Of a stretch of DNA of 64,000 nucleotides, positions 37,090 through 45,312 are shown piece after piece (position 1 is the stretch's first letter; the number at the start of each line of letters is the position of its first letter). A program made the position numbers and the translations under genes. Source of the stretch: Ferribacterium limneticum (GTDB taxonomy: Bacteria; Pseudomonadota; Gammaproteobacteria; Burkholderiales; Rhodocyclaceae); the NCBI RefSeq assembly GCF_020510565.1, contig NZ_CP075189.1:929501-993500 (forward strand), in the 5' to 3' direction. The notes beneath the pieces were generated by a model that had not been told where the DNA came from, did not search any database, and saw only the letters and a list, made by a program, of their open reading frames with translations.

Positions 37090-37639
37090 GCCAGCCTTGC
37101 AGCGTGGCATTACGCTGATCGAGCAGATTGTGTTCATCGTCATCGTCAGCGTTGGTGTGATGGGCCTGGTATCGGTGATGAACCCGGCGATCCGGGCCAG
37201 CGCCGATCCGATGCTGACCAAGCAACTGGTTGCCATTGCCGAATCCCTGCTCAACGAGGTCATGCACCAACCGTTTACCTGGTGCGATCCGGATGATCCG
37301 GCGGCGTCAACGGCGCAATCTTACGCCGCTTGCGCCAGTCCGCAGAACACCAATACCACGGCCTCATTCAGTGGTGGCGAGTCCCGTTTGGGCGTGGGGC
37401 CCGATACACCTTATGACAACGTTTCCGACTACGGCGGCCAATCCTGGGCCAATATCAGCGATCCTTCAGGCGGCAACGTGATGACTGGCTATACCGCCAG
37501 CGTTGCCGTCGCCCGGGCCGGAACTGCTCTGGGGCTGGCTGATGACACGGCGGCGCTGAGTGTCACGGTGACCGTTACCCGCGGCACCGAAACCTTTTCT
37601 CTCACCGGCTATCGTTTCCGCTATGCGCCGCGCATTTGA
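37079..37639 (+). CDS. mshD: MSHA minor prepilin MshD
   Basis: A 186-residue prepilin with leader MSIRPALQRG and mature start ITLIEQIVFIVIVSVGVMGL, in PilV style. WCDPDDPAAS and YAACAS hold a Cys pair. GAGGCGG precedes the ATG at 37079. It overlaps the start of mshO by 17 bases, and its last codons already lie in a copy of the 38-bp repeat. Confidence 0.85.
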   Translation: MSIRPALQRGITLIEQIVFIVIVSVGVMGLVSVMNPAIRASADPMLTKQLVAIAESLLNEVMHQPFTWCDPDDPAASTAQSYAACASPQNTNTTASFSGGESRLGVGPDTPYDNVSDYGGQSWANISDPSGGNVMTGYTASVAVARAGTALGLADDTAALSVTVTVTRGTETFSLTGYRFRYAPRI

Positions 37640-38450
37640 TTTTCGGCCGTTTTTCCGGGTTGACCGTGGGTTCACCCTGGTCGAGATGATCATTTCGATT
37701 GTCATCACCGGCATCGTCGTTTCGATGGTGGCGATGTTCGGGCGCGGCCAGGTTGATGCCTACATCGATGCCGGCAACCGGGCCGAGCTGTCGGATGCAG
37801 CTGATACCACCCTGCGTCGGATTGCTCGCGAGTTACAGGGGGCGCTGCCCAACAGTGTCCGGGTGTCGGGAAATTTTATCGAATTCGTGCCGATCCGCGA
37901 CGCCGGCCGCTATCGGGCTGAACTCAACTCCACCGGCGGTGGCGACATCCTGAATTTCGCCAGCAACACCGACACGACTTTTGATGTGCTCGGGCCGCCG
38001 GTGACGATTTTGGCCGGTGACCAGCTGGTGGTTTTCAACCTGGGTCAATCTGGTTCGGATGTTTATGAGGGGACCAGCCGGCGGGCAGCCACGGCAGGCG
38101 TCGGCGTCAACAGCATTACTTTCGCCCCGGCCGGCACGCAGTTTCCGCTGGCCTCGCCGCAAAGCCGCTTCCAGATTGTTGGCGGACCGGTGATCTACGA
38201 ATGCAGCGTTGCCACCGGCCAACTCATTCGACGCTCGGGGTTTGCCTTCGGTCACGCTTGGCCACCAGTTACATCTACGCTCGGCGGCGTCGCGGCGGTG
38301 ATGGCCGACAACGTCGGTGCGACTTGCTCCTTCAACTACACGCCGGCGATCCTGCAGCGTAACGGGCTGGTCGTCCTGCGCCTGACGCTGACGCGCAATG
38401 GCGAGTCGGTCGAGTTGCTGCATCAGGTCGATGTACTGAATACGCCATGA
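37623..38450 (+). CDS. mshO: MSHA minor prepilin MshO
   Basis: A 275-residue PilW-like prepilin. The leader MRRAFDFRPFFRVDRG ends at G/F, followed by FTLVEMIISIVITGIVVSMV. Leader residues 4-16 are encoded by a sense copy of the 38-bp repeat that also covers the mshD stop codon. The body carries two Cys in ECSV and ATCSFNY. Start ATG overlaps mshD, and its stop overlaps mshP (ATGA). Confidence 0.85.
   Translation: MRRAFDFRPFFRVDRGFTLVEMIISIVITGIVVSMVAMFGRGQVDAYIDAGNRAELSDAADTTLRRIARELQGALPNSVRVSGNFIEFVPIRDAGRYRAELNSTGGGDILNFASNTDTTFDVLGPPVTILAGDQLVVFNLGQSGSDVYEGTSRRAATAGVGVNSITFAPAGTQFPLASPQSRFQIVGGPVIYECSVATGQLIRRSGFAFGHAWPPVTSTLGGVAAVMADNVGATCSFNYTPAILQRNGLVVLRLTLTRNGESVELLHQVDVLNTP
37633..37669 (+). 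repeat. dispersed 38-bp repeat, copy 5 (sense, coding)
   Basis: CATTTGATTTTCGGCC, a T-run, CGGGTTGACCGTGGG. It spans the mshD stop and the mshO leader codons. Leader residues are removed by prepilin peptidase, so the coding insertion is tolerated. Confidence 0.88.
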
Positions 38451-38938
38451 TTTCAATTTTGGGCAATTTTTCCGGTCGACCCTGGGATTCGGGAATTTCG
38501 CTTCTCGGACGCCAGCGCGGCGTCTCGATCATCACCGGCGTCTTCCTGCTGTTGCTGATGTCCGTTTTGGCGGCCGTTATCGCCAATGTCGTGTCAACGT
38601 CGCATGTGAACCTGGCGGCCGACATCGGCGGCGCCCGGGCCTATCAGGCAGCGCGGGGCGGTGCGGAGTGGGGCATGTACCAGTTGGATCCGAATGCCCA
38701 GAGCGCCGGGCTGCCGGCTTGTTTTCCCAATGCTACGCAGCCGATTCCGGGGCACACGGTGACGGTCTCTTGCCTGAGCTGGGATACCACCGAAGGCTCT
38801 CGGCAGCTCCGCATCTACCGGATAACCTCGCAAGCCACGGCGACGGGGGTCAAGGCGCCCGGAATCGAGCGGCAGGTTCAGGTGACAGTCGAGCGCTGCC
38901 GCGATCCGGCGATTACCGTGGCGCCGTTTGATTGCTGA
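38447..38938 (+). CDS. mshP: MSHA biogenesis protein MshP
   Basis: A 163-residue PilX-like protein. The first 13 residues (MISILGNFSGRPW) are encoded by another sense copy of the 38-bp repeat. The core begins RGVSIITGVFLLLLMSVLA, a membrane helix with the PilX-type SxxTxxF pattern instead of the classic FTxxE. C-terminal CRDPAITVAPFDC has a Cys pair. It ends the first msh operon and faces mshQ, whose end is 38 bases away. Confidence 0.82.
   Translation: MISILGNFSGRPWDSGISLLGRQRGVSIITGVFLLLLMSVLAAVIANVVSTSHVNLAADIGGARAYQAARGGAEWGMYQLDPNAQSAGLPACFPNATQPIPGHTVTVSCLSWDTTEGSRQLRIYRITSQATATGVKAPGIERQVQVTVERCRDPAITVAPFDC
38450..38487 (+). repeat. dispersed 38-bp repeat, copy 6 (sense, coding)
   Basis: ATTTCAATTTTGGGC, a T-run, CCGGTCGACCCTGGG. 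This is the most diverged copy (GTCGACCC for GTTGACCG). It begins in the mshO stop codon and encodes the N-terminus of MshP. Confidence 0.85.
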
Positions 38939-38976
38939 ACGGCAAGCGTTGGCTCATTGCCCTTCAGTGTGATGCC

Positions 38977-41900
38977 TTAGAAGCTTTCCCGGAAATAGAT
39001 GTAGGGCGACTTGGCTATGCCGAACTTGGCGCGTCCGGCGGGATTGGTGGTCCCGAACCACGGCATATTGGCGGCGGTGGCTGACGATGAGGTCGCCGAG
39101 ACGCAGGTCGAACCGGATGCCGCGCTGCCGATATTGAGCGTCAGCAGAACGCTGCCCTGATTGGCCGCCCCGGGCTTGGTCAGTTTGAGCGGCAATTTGC
39201 CGGCAACCAGCGTTTGCGTTCCCGTTGGCGAAATTTGCGTTTCGCACGCCGCCAGATTCTGGGTAAAACCCGACATCATCAGGCTGGACATGTTGAAGCT
39301 GGTGCAGCTGTCGTCACGATTGGTGACGTAATAGCCGCTGCTCGACCAGTATTGGGCTTCGAAAGGGATGGCCAGGTCGAGCAATTCCGAGCCGTAGGCG
39401 TTGTCGATTTTCAGGCGTCCGTAGCGGATGCGCGTCGTGTTGGTTTCCTTTTGCGCGGCGGTGCCGATCAGCGCGGAACTATCGGGGTCGGTCAGCGAAG
39501 CGACGAGCTTGAATGTTTCGTAGGAGCCATCCGGCGCCGCCAATCTGGAGAACGAATAGGTGTCGGCGATAGTGAACAGCCCGGCCGACCACAATGCAGT
39601 GTTGGGCATCGTCGGAAAAGCGGGTGTGCTCAGGCGGCTGGCTGCTACTGCCGTGCCGCCGTTGTTGCCACTCAGCGTGACTGCGGCCAGATTGGTGTAA
39701 CCGGTGGTGTAGCGACTGGTTACCGGATCGCCGGAGGTCGCCGGCAGGCCGGTCGATGCATGCGCTTTCAACGTCAAAGCCAGGCCGAGCGCATCCTGCC
39801 CCATGTAGCTGAAATTGCCGGCAACACAGGCTGGCGTCAGCGTTCCGGAGAACGAATAGTGACTGGGGTACCAGCGCCCAAAGCGTGCCGAGGCAACGCT
39901 GCCGATATTGCAGCCGTACTTGCCGCCGGACAGGGCGTTTGAGGTGCTTCCGGAAATGCAGTCGGAGGTCTGGTCGACCACGGAAAAGCCGCTGTCGACC
40001 ATTGCATCGGTCGCCAGCTGGATATTACCGACATCAAGGTACTTGAAACCGGTCCCGCTCGATGAGGTGCCGGTTCCCGCGGCCATCGTACCGCTCAAGG
40101 TTCCCGCCGCGATGGCCGCGCCGGCATGGTCATTGACCTTCGTTGTGTCGATGGTCGGCGTGCCATCGTAGCCAGAACCGACGCCGGCATTGGCGGTCAG
40201 CGTAAAGGCTGTGCCGGCGACTGCTTTCGGCGTTCCGGTCAGGGCCGTGTTGGTCATGTTGGACGCAACCGTAAATTGCTGCGGGCGTATCGTGAAATTG
40301 TCCGTCGAGCAGGCCGCTGCCGAGGAGCCGACTTTCATCCGGACACGGACATTCTTTGCCGCATTGGCGTAATTGAAGGTGACCGGCTTTCTTCCCTTGT
40401 TGGCGGCGGAAAAGGTGATGTTGGTCGCCGTATTCAATCCGCTGCCGCTCGGGCAACTCGATGTCGAGGCGTCGACCAGATCGACGGTAACGGTGCCGGT
40501 GTAAGTCGTGTTGACCGCCTTGCTGGCGGTGAGAGCAAGGACATCGAGATTGAAACTCGTATTGGCCAGCTTTGTGTAGATTCGGGTTTGCGGACTGGCA
40601 GCGGTTTCGACAGCATCGAAATTACATGACGCGGCGTTGAAGGTCAGCGTGCAGGTTTCAGTGCCGCCGTTAAAGCAGCGGGTTGGATTGGCTGGAACCG
40701 GGGAGGCGCTGGTGCTGCCCAGTGTGACATTGCCGGCGGTACCGTTGCTCAGCTGCCGGGTTGTTACTCCCCCTGAAAAACTGAACGTATTGCCACCCAC
40801 CCAGCCCGATGGCGACAAATTGACGGTGACGTTCCCGGGATAGAGCGTGGAGCAGTTTTCATCCAGGCAGGCTTTGACCGTTACTGTCTCCGGCGTGCAG
40901 ACCGATGCGCTGCCGTCATGTTCGATTCGGATATGGTCAAAGGCGCCGGAGCAGGTCCGCCCCATCGTCATGTCTGCCTGAACTTCAGCGGCGCTCAACT
41001 CGTAATTGTAAAGTTTGACCTCATCGATTCTGCCGCGGAAATTCCGTTCTGAACGAATTGGGCATGATGCCTCCGTTGAAACATCGCCACCGATGTAAAA
41101 GTTACAGCTGTTGTTGGCCAGCGTGCCTTTCCAGCTTCTTGTGTTGTTGTCTCGGACACCGTTGATATAGATGCGTTGTCGACCACCGGAAGCAGAAGAA
41201 TCCAGCGTAATTGCGACGTGGGTCCATTGATTTCGGGGAATCGTCGAATTGGAGGTAAGGTCCGAGCTGCCCCACCACCAGAAAAGCTTGCCGCTCTGAT
41301 TGATATGGAATTCGTAATTGGTGTCATTGGAGAGGATCGAGTACAGATCGCTGCCACCGCTTGGATAGGCCGTCGGGTAAACCCAGGCCGTGGCGGACAG
41401 CTTGGTCGTGTAACGGAGGAGCGGATTCGATGCCACTTCAACAACGGCCTTGCCATCAAAGTTGCCGGCATTGCAGAAACTCCCGCTGACAGCTGCGTAT
41501 TGCGAGTCGATTGTTGGCGTGGGGGTGATCACATTGGTGGTGGTGGGCGTCGACGATGCAAGTCGCCGACCTTGCAGGCCGGTGCCGCCGCTATCCAGTA
41601 CTTCGCCCGCGGCGCCGGTCCAGGATCCGGCCGTTTCATCCAGCCGGAAATGAGTGGCCGCACTGGCGAGTACCAGAATCGATGTGTTGGCACTCGTGGC
41701 GCCCGGGGCGCTGGCGGTATTGGTGAGCGTTCCTTGTTGGGAAAGGGAAACCGCCAGCGTCAGTTGAGCGTTGCCGTTGGCCGGAATGGAGGGGATGGTC
41801 CAGGTAATGACCTTCCCTGAAACACTGGCGGTGCCCAGTGTGGCCACATGTGTTGTATAGCTCATACCGGTTGGCAGGGTATCGGTGATCACGACATTGG

Positions 41901-42471
41901 TCAGCGGGACGGATAGCGAATTGCTCGCCGTCAGCTTGAAGGTGACGACATCGCCGACAACTGCGGACGAACTGCTGGCCGTTTTGGCGAGGACGGGGGC
42001 GGCAACGATGACGCTACCGGCCAACGTTGCTGTCGTTGTCGTCCCGGTGCATCCTGAGTTGTTCGATGCGACAAAATAGGCGTTATAGGTTCCCGCTGTA
42101 GCCGGGGCGGTGACAGTGAAGTTTTCGGAAAAGGTTTGATTGGCCCCTGGATGATCGGCGTTGTCGTAGCAGGTCAGTCCTCCCGGTGCTGTTGTGCTGA
42201 TCCGCCAGCCTGTGGAGTTCCAGTTGTTGGTGGCGTCGTTGCTGACGGATAGCGCCACGGGTATGGAAGTGCCGCCCGGGGCAACGGCAATGCTTGCGCC
42301 GCCATCCAGCGTTACTGAATTGACGGTAAGCGCAGCCATGGTGTGCCCCGTGAAAAGCAGGCTGCATGACAGAAGAAACCGAAAGAATCCGCTGCGGAGC
42401 ATGCCTGCTTTCCCGGCAAAGGTCTGCAAGGTAGTGCTTTGACGGCTGGAAGGGTATTTCTCAGTGCGCAT
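38977..42471 (-). CDS. mshQ: MshQ-like giant surface adhesin (DUF11 + LamG + DUF6701)
   Basis: A 1164-residue exported protein. After a signal sequence (FFRFLLSCSLLFTGHTMA) there is an Ig-like region and a DUF11-type repeat (PLTNVVITDTLPTGMSYT). A LamG/concanavalin-like domain follows (SATAWVYPTAYPSGG, NQWTHVAITLDSSASGGRQR). The C-terminal two-thirds match the MshQ/DUF6701 type, Thr/Ser/Gly-rich with scattered Cys. Such proteins are likely pilus-associated adhesins. AAGGAAGG precedes ATG 42471. Unlike in Vibrio it is inverted relative to mshP and lies between the two halves of the msh cluster. Confidence 0.82.
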   Translation of the reverse strand: MRTEKYPSSRQSTTLQTFAGKAGMLRSGFFRFLLSCSLLFTGHTMAALTVNSVTLDGGASIAVAPGGTSIPVALSVSNDATNNWNSTGWRISTTAPGGLTCYDNADHPGANQTFSENFTVTAPATAGTYNAYFVASNNSGCTGTTTTATLAGSVIVAAPVLAKTASSSSAVVGDVVTFKLTASNSLSVPLTNVVITDTLPTGMSYTTHVATLGTASVSGKVITWTIPSIPANGNAQLTLAVSLSQQGTLTNTASAPGATSANTSILVLASAATHFRLDETAGSWTGAAGEVLDSGGTGLQGRRLASSTPTTTNVITPTPTIDSQYAAVSGSFCNAGNFDGKAVVEVASNPLLRYTTKLSATAWVYPTAYPSGGSDLYSILSNDTNYEFHINQSGKLFWWWGSSDLTSNSTIPRNQWTHVAITLDSSASGGRQRIYINGVRDNNTRSWKGTLANNSCNFYIGGDVSTEASCPIRSERNFRGRIDEVKLYNYELSAAEVQADMTMGRTCSGAFDHIRIEHDGSASVCTPETVTVKACLDENCSTLYPGNVTVNLSPSGWVGGNTFSFSGGVTTRQLSNGTAGNVTLGSTSASPVPANPTRCFNGGTETCTLTFNAASCNFDAVETAASPQTRIYTKLANTSFNLDVLALTASKAVNTTYTGTVTVDLVDASTSSCPSGSGLNTATNITFSAANKGRKPVTFNYANAAKNVRVRMKVGSSAAACSTDNFTIRPQQFTVASNMTNTALTGTPKAVAGTAFTLTANAGVGSGYDGTPTIDTTKVNDHAGAAIAAGTLSGTMAAGTGTSSSGTGFKYLDVGNIQLATDAMVDSGFSVVDQTSDCISGSTSNALSGGKYGCNIGSVASARFGRWYPSHYSFSGTLTPACVAGNFSYMGQDALGLALTLKAHASTGLPATSGDPVTSRYTTGYTNLAAVTLSGNNGGTAVAASRLSTPAFPTMPNTALWSAGLFTIADTYSFSRLAAPDGSYETFKLVASLTDPDSSALIGTAAQKETNTTRIRYGRLKIDNAYGSELLDLAIPFEAQYWSSSGYYVTNRDDSCTSFNMSSLMMSGFTQNLAACETQISPTGTQTLVAGKLPLKLTKPGAANQGSVLLTLNIGSAASGSTCVSATSSSATAANMPWFGTTNPAGRAKFGIAKSPYIYFRESF

Positions 42472-42663
42472 GGCAAATGGCCTTCCTTGGCGAATTTCTG
42501 GAAAATCATATTATGCCGCCAACTTTTGCTAAATTCGACAATGTGGTTGCGCAGCCTGTGTCTTTTTTGGGTACTGTGGATGGATGAAATGCTTTGTTGA
42601 AAAACCATTGAAAAATAATGCGTTACTGGATATCCTTCTGAAAAAACTTAAGGTGTCGGGACA

Positions 42664-43590
42664 ATGTGGCCGAATATTCGGGTGAAGTTTGATGCGGGGT
42701 GGATGTCGGTAGTCCGACACGGCGATCGCATTGACCTTGCTCATGTCATTCGCGCCGCTGGCAAACGCCCGGAAATCAAGCTTTGCGACTCCTTCCGCAT
42801 CGAGAAGAGCGAAGCCGATGCCTTGTCCCGCCTGGCGCAGAGCCGTGGGCTGAAGCGCAACCGCTGCACCATCCTGCTTGGCGAGAACGACTACCGGCTG
42901 GTGCAGCTCGACGCGCCGGCCGTGCCGGTCGAAGAGCGGGTGCAGGCCTTGCGCTGGCGGCTCAAGGATGCGGTCGATTTTGCGGTCGATGATGCGGCGA
43001 TTTCCGTGGCCGACATTCCCACCGAAGGCGGGCGTCAGGCTAGCGCCTTCGTGGTTGTAGCGCCGGCATCGGTGGTCGGCGAGCGCATGGCGCTGTTTCA
43101 CGAAAAGAAGATTCCACTTGAAGCCATCGATATTCCCGAAATGGCCGTGCGCAATGTCGCCGTGCTCTTCGAGGAAGAAAATCGTGGTCTGGCCTTCCTG
43201 GCGCTGACTCAGGGCGACGGCCTGCTGACCATTACCTGTCGCGGCGAACTGTTTCTGTCGCGGCGCATTGAGATCGATTCGGATGCGCTGGCCAAGGCCG
43301 ATGAAGAGCGGCGCCGGCAAATGCTCGAGCGTCTGGCGCTCGAGCTTCAGCGCACGCTGGACAATTTCGACCGCCAATACGGATTTATCTCTGTTTCGCG
43401 CCTGCTGGTGGCATCCGAGTTCGACTGCGCCGGAACCGTTGCGGCGCTTGTCGAGAACCTCTATCTGCCGGTGCAGGCGGCGGATTTCGCGAGCGTCCTG
43501 GATTTTCCCGCGCTGCCTGAATTGCGCTCGGCCGAGCGTCAGGCGCAGAGCATTCTGGCCATTGGCGCGGCGCTCAGGAGCGATTCATGA
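42664..43590 (+). CDS. mshI: MSHA biogenesis protein MshI (PilM-like)
   Basis: A 308-residue cytoplasmic actin-like protein related to PilM/GspL. Recognisable blocks include LLGENDYRLVQLDAPAVP and LDNFDRQYGFISVSRLLV. It opens the second msh operon and is followed with a four-base overlap by a PilN-like gene. The 192-bp gap to mshQ (42472-42663) holds divergent promoters; a 10-mer CTTAAGGTGT near its start also occurs ahead of mshE. Confidence 0.85.
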   Translation: MWPNIRVKFDAGWMSVVRHGDRIDLAHVIRAAGKRPEIKLCDSFRIEKSEADALSRLAQSRGLKRNRCTILLGENDYRLVQLDAPAVPVEERVQALRWRLKDAVDFAVDDAAISVADIPTEGGRQASAFVVVAPASVVGERMALFHEKKIPLEAIDIPEMAVRNVAVLFEEENRGLAFLALTQGDGLLTITCRGELFLSRRIEIDSDALAKADEERRRQMLERLALELQRTLDNFDRQYGFISVSRLLVASEFDCAGTVAALVENLYLPVQAADFASVLDFPALPELRSAERQAQSILAIGAALRSDS

Positions 43591-44246
43591 GCCAGCAGAT
43601 CAACCTGTTGCTGCCGGCCCTGCGGCCGCGCTTCGACTGGCTGGCCTTGCCGGTGGTTGCCAGCGTGGCGCTGGCCGGTCTCGTCCTGATCAGCATCCTG
43701 GCTGTGCTGGGGCTTACCCAGGCGGTCAATCTCAAGGCCAGCGAAGCCGAAATCAAAAATCAGTTGGCGGCTGTGCAGCAGCAGGTGCAGACGCTTGGCC
43801 AATCTCTGGCGGCTCGTCAGGGTGATACTTCGCTCGATCGCCAGATCGCAACGGCGCGGCTGGCCCTCACGCAGCGTCAGGAAGTGCTGGCTGTTATTGC
43901 CCAGGGCGACATTACGCAGGGCAGCGCCTATTCCGGCCTGCTCCAGGGGTTTTCCCGGCAGATCGTCGACGGTGTCTGGCTGGTGGGTTTCGGCTTTGCC
44001 GACAAGGAGATCGAGATTCGCGGCCGACTGCTTGATCCGGCTTTGCTGCCGACCTACATCAACCGGCTCAATGACGAGCCGGCCTTCGCCGGTCGTCGCT
44101 TTGCAGCGCTCGACATGAAGGGCTTCGAACCGGCTGACGATAAAGGCAATGACCCGGCGTCCTCGGTCAAGACCAGGGTGCCGGCGCGGTATACCGAATT
44201 CGCCCTGCGCACTGAACTGGTTGTCGGGCAGGAGAAGGCGAGATGA
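43587..44246 (+). CDS. PilN-like MSHA assembly protein (MshI2 type)
   Basis: A 219-residue bitopic protein with one membrane helix near residue 30 (VVASVALAGLVLISILAVLG) and a coiled-coil periplasmic start (KASEAEIKNQLAAVQQQVQT) followed by a small ferredoxin-like PilN domain. It couples MshI to MshJ. Overlaps mshI and mshJ by four bases each. Confidence 0.83.
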   Translation: MSQQINLLLPALRPRFDWLALPVVASVALAGLVLISILAVLGLTQAVNLKASEAEIKNQLAAVQQQVQTLGQSLAARQGDTSLDRQIATARLALTQRQEVLAVIAQGDITQGSAYSGLLQGFSRQIVDGVWLVGFGFADKEIEIRGRLLDPALLPTYINRLNDEPAFAGRRFAALDMKGFEPADDKGNDPASSVKTRVPARYTEFALRTELVVGQEKAR

Positions 44247-44929
44247 ACGCACTGTGCCAGCAATGGAACAGCCTGAACCGCAAATACGCTGCGCTGTCCC
44301 GGCGTGAGCGTGTGCTGGTGGCGCTGGCCCTGGTGCTCGGCCCGCTGCTGATCGGCAATGCCCTGTTTGTCGACCCGCAATGGAATCGCAGCAAGGCAAT
44401 GCAGAACAGCATCGCCACCCAGAGTACGACGCTGGCGACCATGCAGATGCAGGCGGCCAGCCTGCAACAGGAACTCAATGTCGACCCGGATGCCGGCAAG
44501 AAGGCCGAGCTGGCGACACTGGTCGCGCAAAGGGAGCAACTGGACGAGCAACTGCGGCAGGTCGGCGCTGCACTGGTTCGGCCTGAGGACATGAATTCCC
44601 TGCTTGAAGGGCTGCTGGTACGCCATTCCGGCTTGCGTCTGATCAGCCTCAAAACGCAGGCACCGCAAAGCGTGCTGCGGGAAAAAGAGGCGGTCAAGGA
44701 GGCGGATGGCAAGCCGGTCGAGCGCTCCTTCGATCTCTATCGACATGGTGTGGAAATCCGCCTGGAAGGCAGTTACGGCCAGCTCCAGGCTTATCTGGTG
44801 CAACTCGAAAAATTGCCGCAGCGCTTGCTGTGGGGGCAGTTGAGCTATCGCGTGATCGATTATCCGCGGTCTGAAATGACCCTGACCGTCTATACCCTGA
44901 GTCCGGACAAGACATGGTTGACCCTATGA
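44243..44929 (+). CDS. mshJ: MSHA biogenesis protein MshJ (PilO-like)
   Basis: A 228-residue bitopic protein: membrane helix at about residues 25-43 (RVLVALALVLGPLLIGNAL), a coiled coil (TTLATMQMQAASLQQELN) and a periplasmic PilO/GspM-type domain. It aligns the inner-membrane complex with the secretin. ATGA overlap with mshK. Confidence 0.85.
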   Translation: MNALCQQWNSLNRKYAALSRRERVLVALALVLGPLLIGNALFVDPQWNRSKAMQNSIATQSTTLATMQMQAASLQQELNVDPDAGKKAELATLVAQREQLDEQLRQVGAALVRPEDMNSLLEGLLVRHSGLRLISLKTQAPQSVLREKEAVKEADGKPVERSFDLYRHGVEIRLEGSYGQLQAYLVQLEKLPQRLLWGQLSYRVIDYPRSEMTLTVYTLSPDKTWLTL

Positions 44930-45312
44930 GGCTGATGACGCTCGCCCTGCTTGCCGTGACCAGTTCGGCCGTGGCCCAGTCGGCTGATCCGACGCGCCCG
45001 CCGGCAGCCTGGCTGACGCCGGTCGACGATGCCGCCCGGGCAGCTGGCGATGCATCTGGCGGTTTGCGCCTGCAGTCAGTGCTCATGCCGCAAGGCGGCC
45101 GGCCGGTGGCCGTGATTGGCGGCAAGACCGTGGCGTTGGGTGGCCGGGTCGGCGGCGCGACGCTGGTCCGCCTGAACGAGCGCGAAGCCGTATTGCAGGG
45201 GGCGGATGGGGTGACGCATCTTTACCTGACTCCCGACGTTGAAAAACAGATGATTGAAACGCCCAAGCCCCGAAAAACGGGGAAACCAGGGCCAGTGAAG
45301 GGTCTGCCATGA
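44926..45312 (+). CDS. mshK: MSHA biogenesis protein MshK
   Basis: A 128-residue periplasmic protein with a signal peptide (LMTLALLAVTSSAVAQS) and a PilP/GspC-like beta domain (GGLRLQSVLMPQGGRPVAVI). ATG 44926 overlaps the mshJ stop. A Lys/Pro-rich tail follows. It probably links inner-membrane components to the MshL secretin. Confidence 0.83.
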   Translation: MRLMTLALLAVTSSAVAQSADPTRPPAAWLTPVDDAARAAGDASGGLRLQSVLMPQGGRPVAVIGGKTVALGGRVGGATLVRLNEREAVLQGADGVTHLYLTPDVEKQMIETPKPRKTGKPGPVKGLP

